Source: CAIZGX01 sp964511555
Lineage (GTDB): Bacteria; Bacteroidota; Bacteroidia; Flavobacteriales_D; Sanyastnellaceae
DNA: 52,795 nucleotides
Reading direction: 5' to 3'
Assembly (NCBI GenBank): GCA_964511555.1
Contig: CAZEFR010000012.1
Coordinates: forward strand, 1-52,795
A model generated the notes under the pieces. That model searched no databases. It saw only the letters and a program-made list of their open reading frames with translations, and was not told the origin of the DNA. Made by a program: the position numbers and the translations under genes. Positions 52,786 through 52,795 of this stretch are shown piece by piece. Position 1 is the first letter of the stretch; each line of letters opens with the position of its first letter.

Positions 52786-52795
52786 CGCATGCCAT

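Noticed and set aside
1..52795. tRNA, rRNA, insertion sequence, prophage or attachment site
   Set aside because: I looked for cloverleaf-like sequence, transposase motifs and long terminal repeats and saw none. A covariance-model search would be needed to exclude small RNAs.

Overview
The window looks like a chromosomal segment of a Bacteroidota bacterium, most probably Flavobacteriales. Four things point there: a T9SS lipoprotein of the SprE/PorW type next to a bactofilin and the ATP synthase genes; secreted proteins with T9SS-like C-terminal domains; an exosortase of the XrtF type; and repeated TAnnTTTG (-7) promoter elements close to start codons. Base composition is moderate to AT-rich. 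I see no rRNA, tRNA, CRISPR array, insertion sequence or prophage. One 10-N assembly gap interrupts a TonB-dependent receptor.

Layout. 1-2,014: rpmH with a terminator, a PfkB-type sugar kinase and a convergent degenerate M23/LytM-like protein. 2,088-10,853: sprE/porW, bactofilin, atpZ, a small membrane protein, then atpB-E-F-H-A-G; atpD and atpC are absent here, so beta and epsilon must be encoded elsewhere. 10,885-13,696: a flippase and a QHG-motif capsule-type transferase, followed by a T9SS-sorted secreted protein. 15,530-20,518: an Mla-like ABC pair, a 40-residue lipoprotein, an SprT-like protein, proline dehydrogenase and an M20 dipeptidase. 20,558-29,971: a LEA14-like lipoprotein facing a long minus-strand run (lamin-tail protein, polysaccharide deacetylase, TonB receptor, KdsB, HU-CCDC81/SPOR protein, XRE regulator, HAD phosphatase). 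30,041-38,111: asd, folB, gltX, mfd and a PhoR/PhoB-like two-component pair. 38,224-43,205: SDR, VOC protein, PlsC-type acyltransferase, MsbA-like exporter. 43,244-43,775: a small secreted-protein pseudogene with two lesions. 43,876-48,502: MarR plus YceI, an outer-membrane barrel protein with a nitroreductase, an SDR with an M28 peptidase. 48,503-52,785: an exosortase operon (PID-type sorting substrate, XrtF, XrtF-associated membrane protein, conserved 159-aa protein) divergent from a Wzc/GumC-type tyrosine kinase with a Tyr-Gly repeat tail.

The most interesting part is the right end. A tiny protein with signal peptide, Cys/Gly/Pro-rich core, PID motif, hydrophobic helix and lysine tail lies 7 bp from its likely processing enzyme XrtF, and both lie back to back with an exopolysaccharide export kinase. 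Other points worth a second look: several -7 promoter elements sit only 4-5 nt before a start codon (possible leaderless mRNAs); the M23-like protein has lost its zinc ligands; AtpZ appears to start at an ATT overlapping the bactofilin stop; and a cluster of GTTAA repeats lies beside a PhoB-like regulator.
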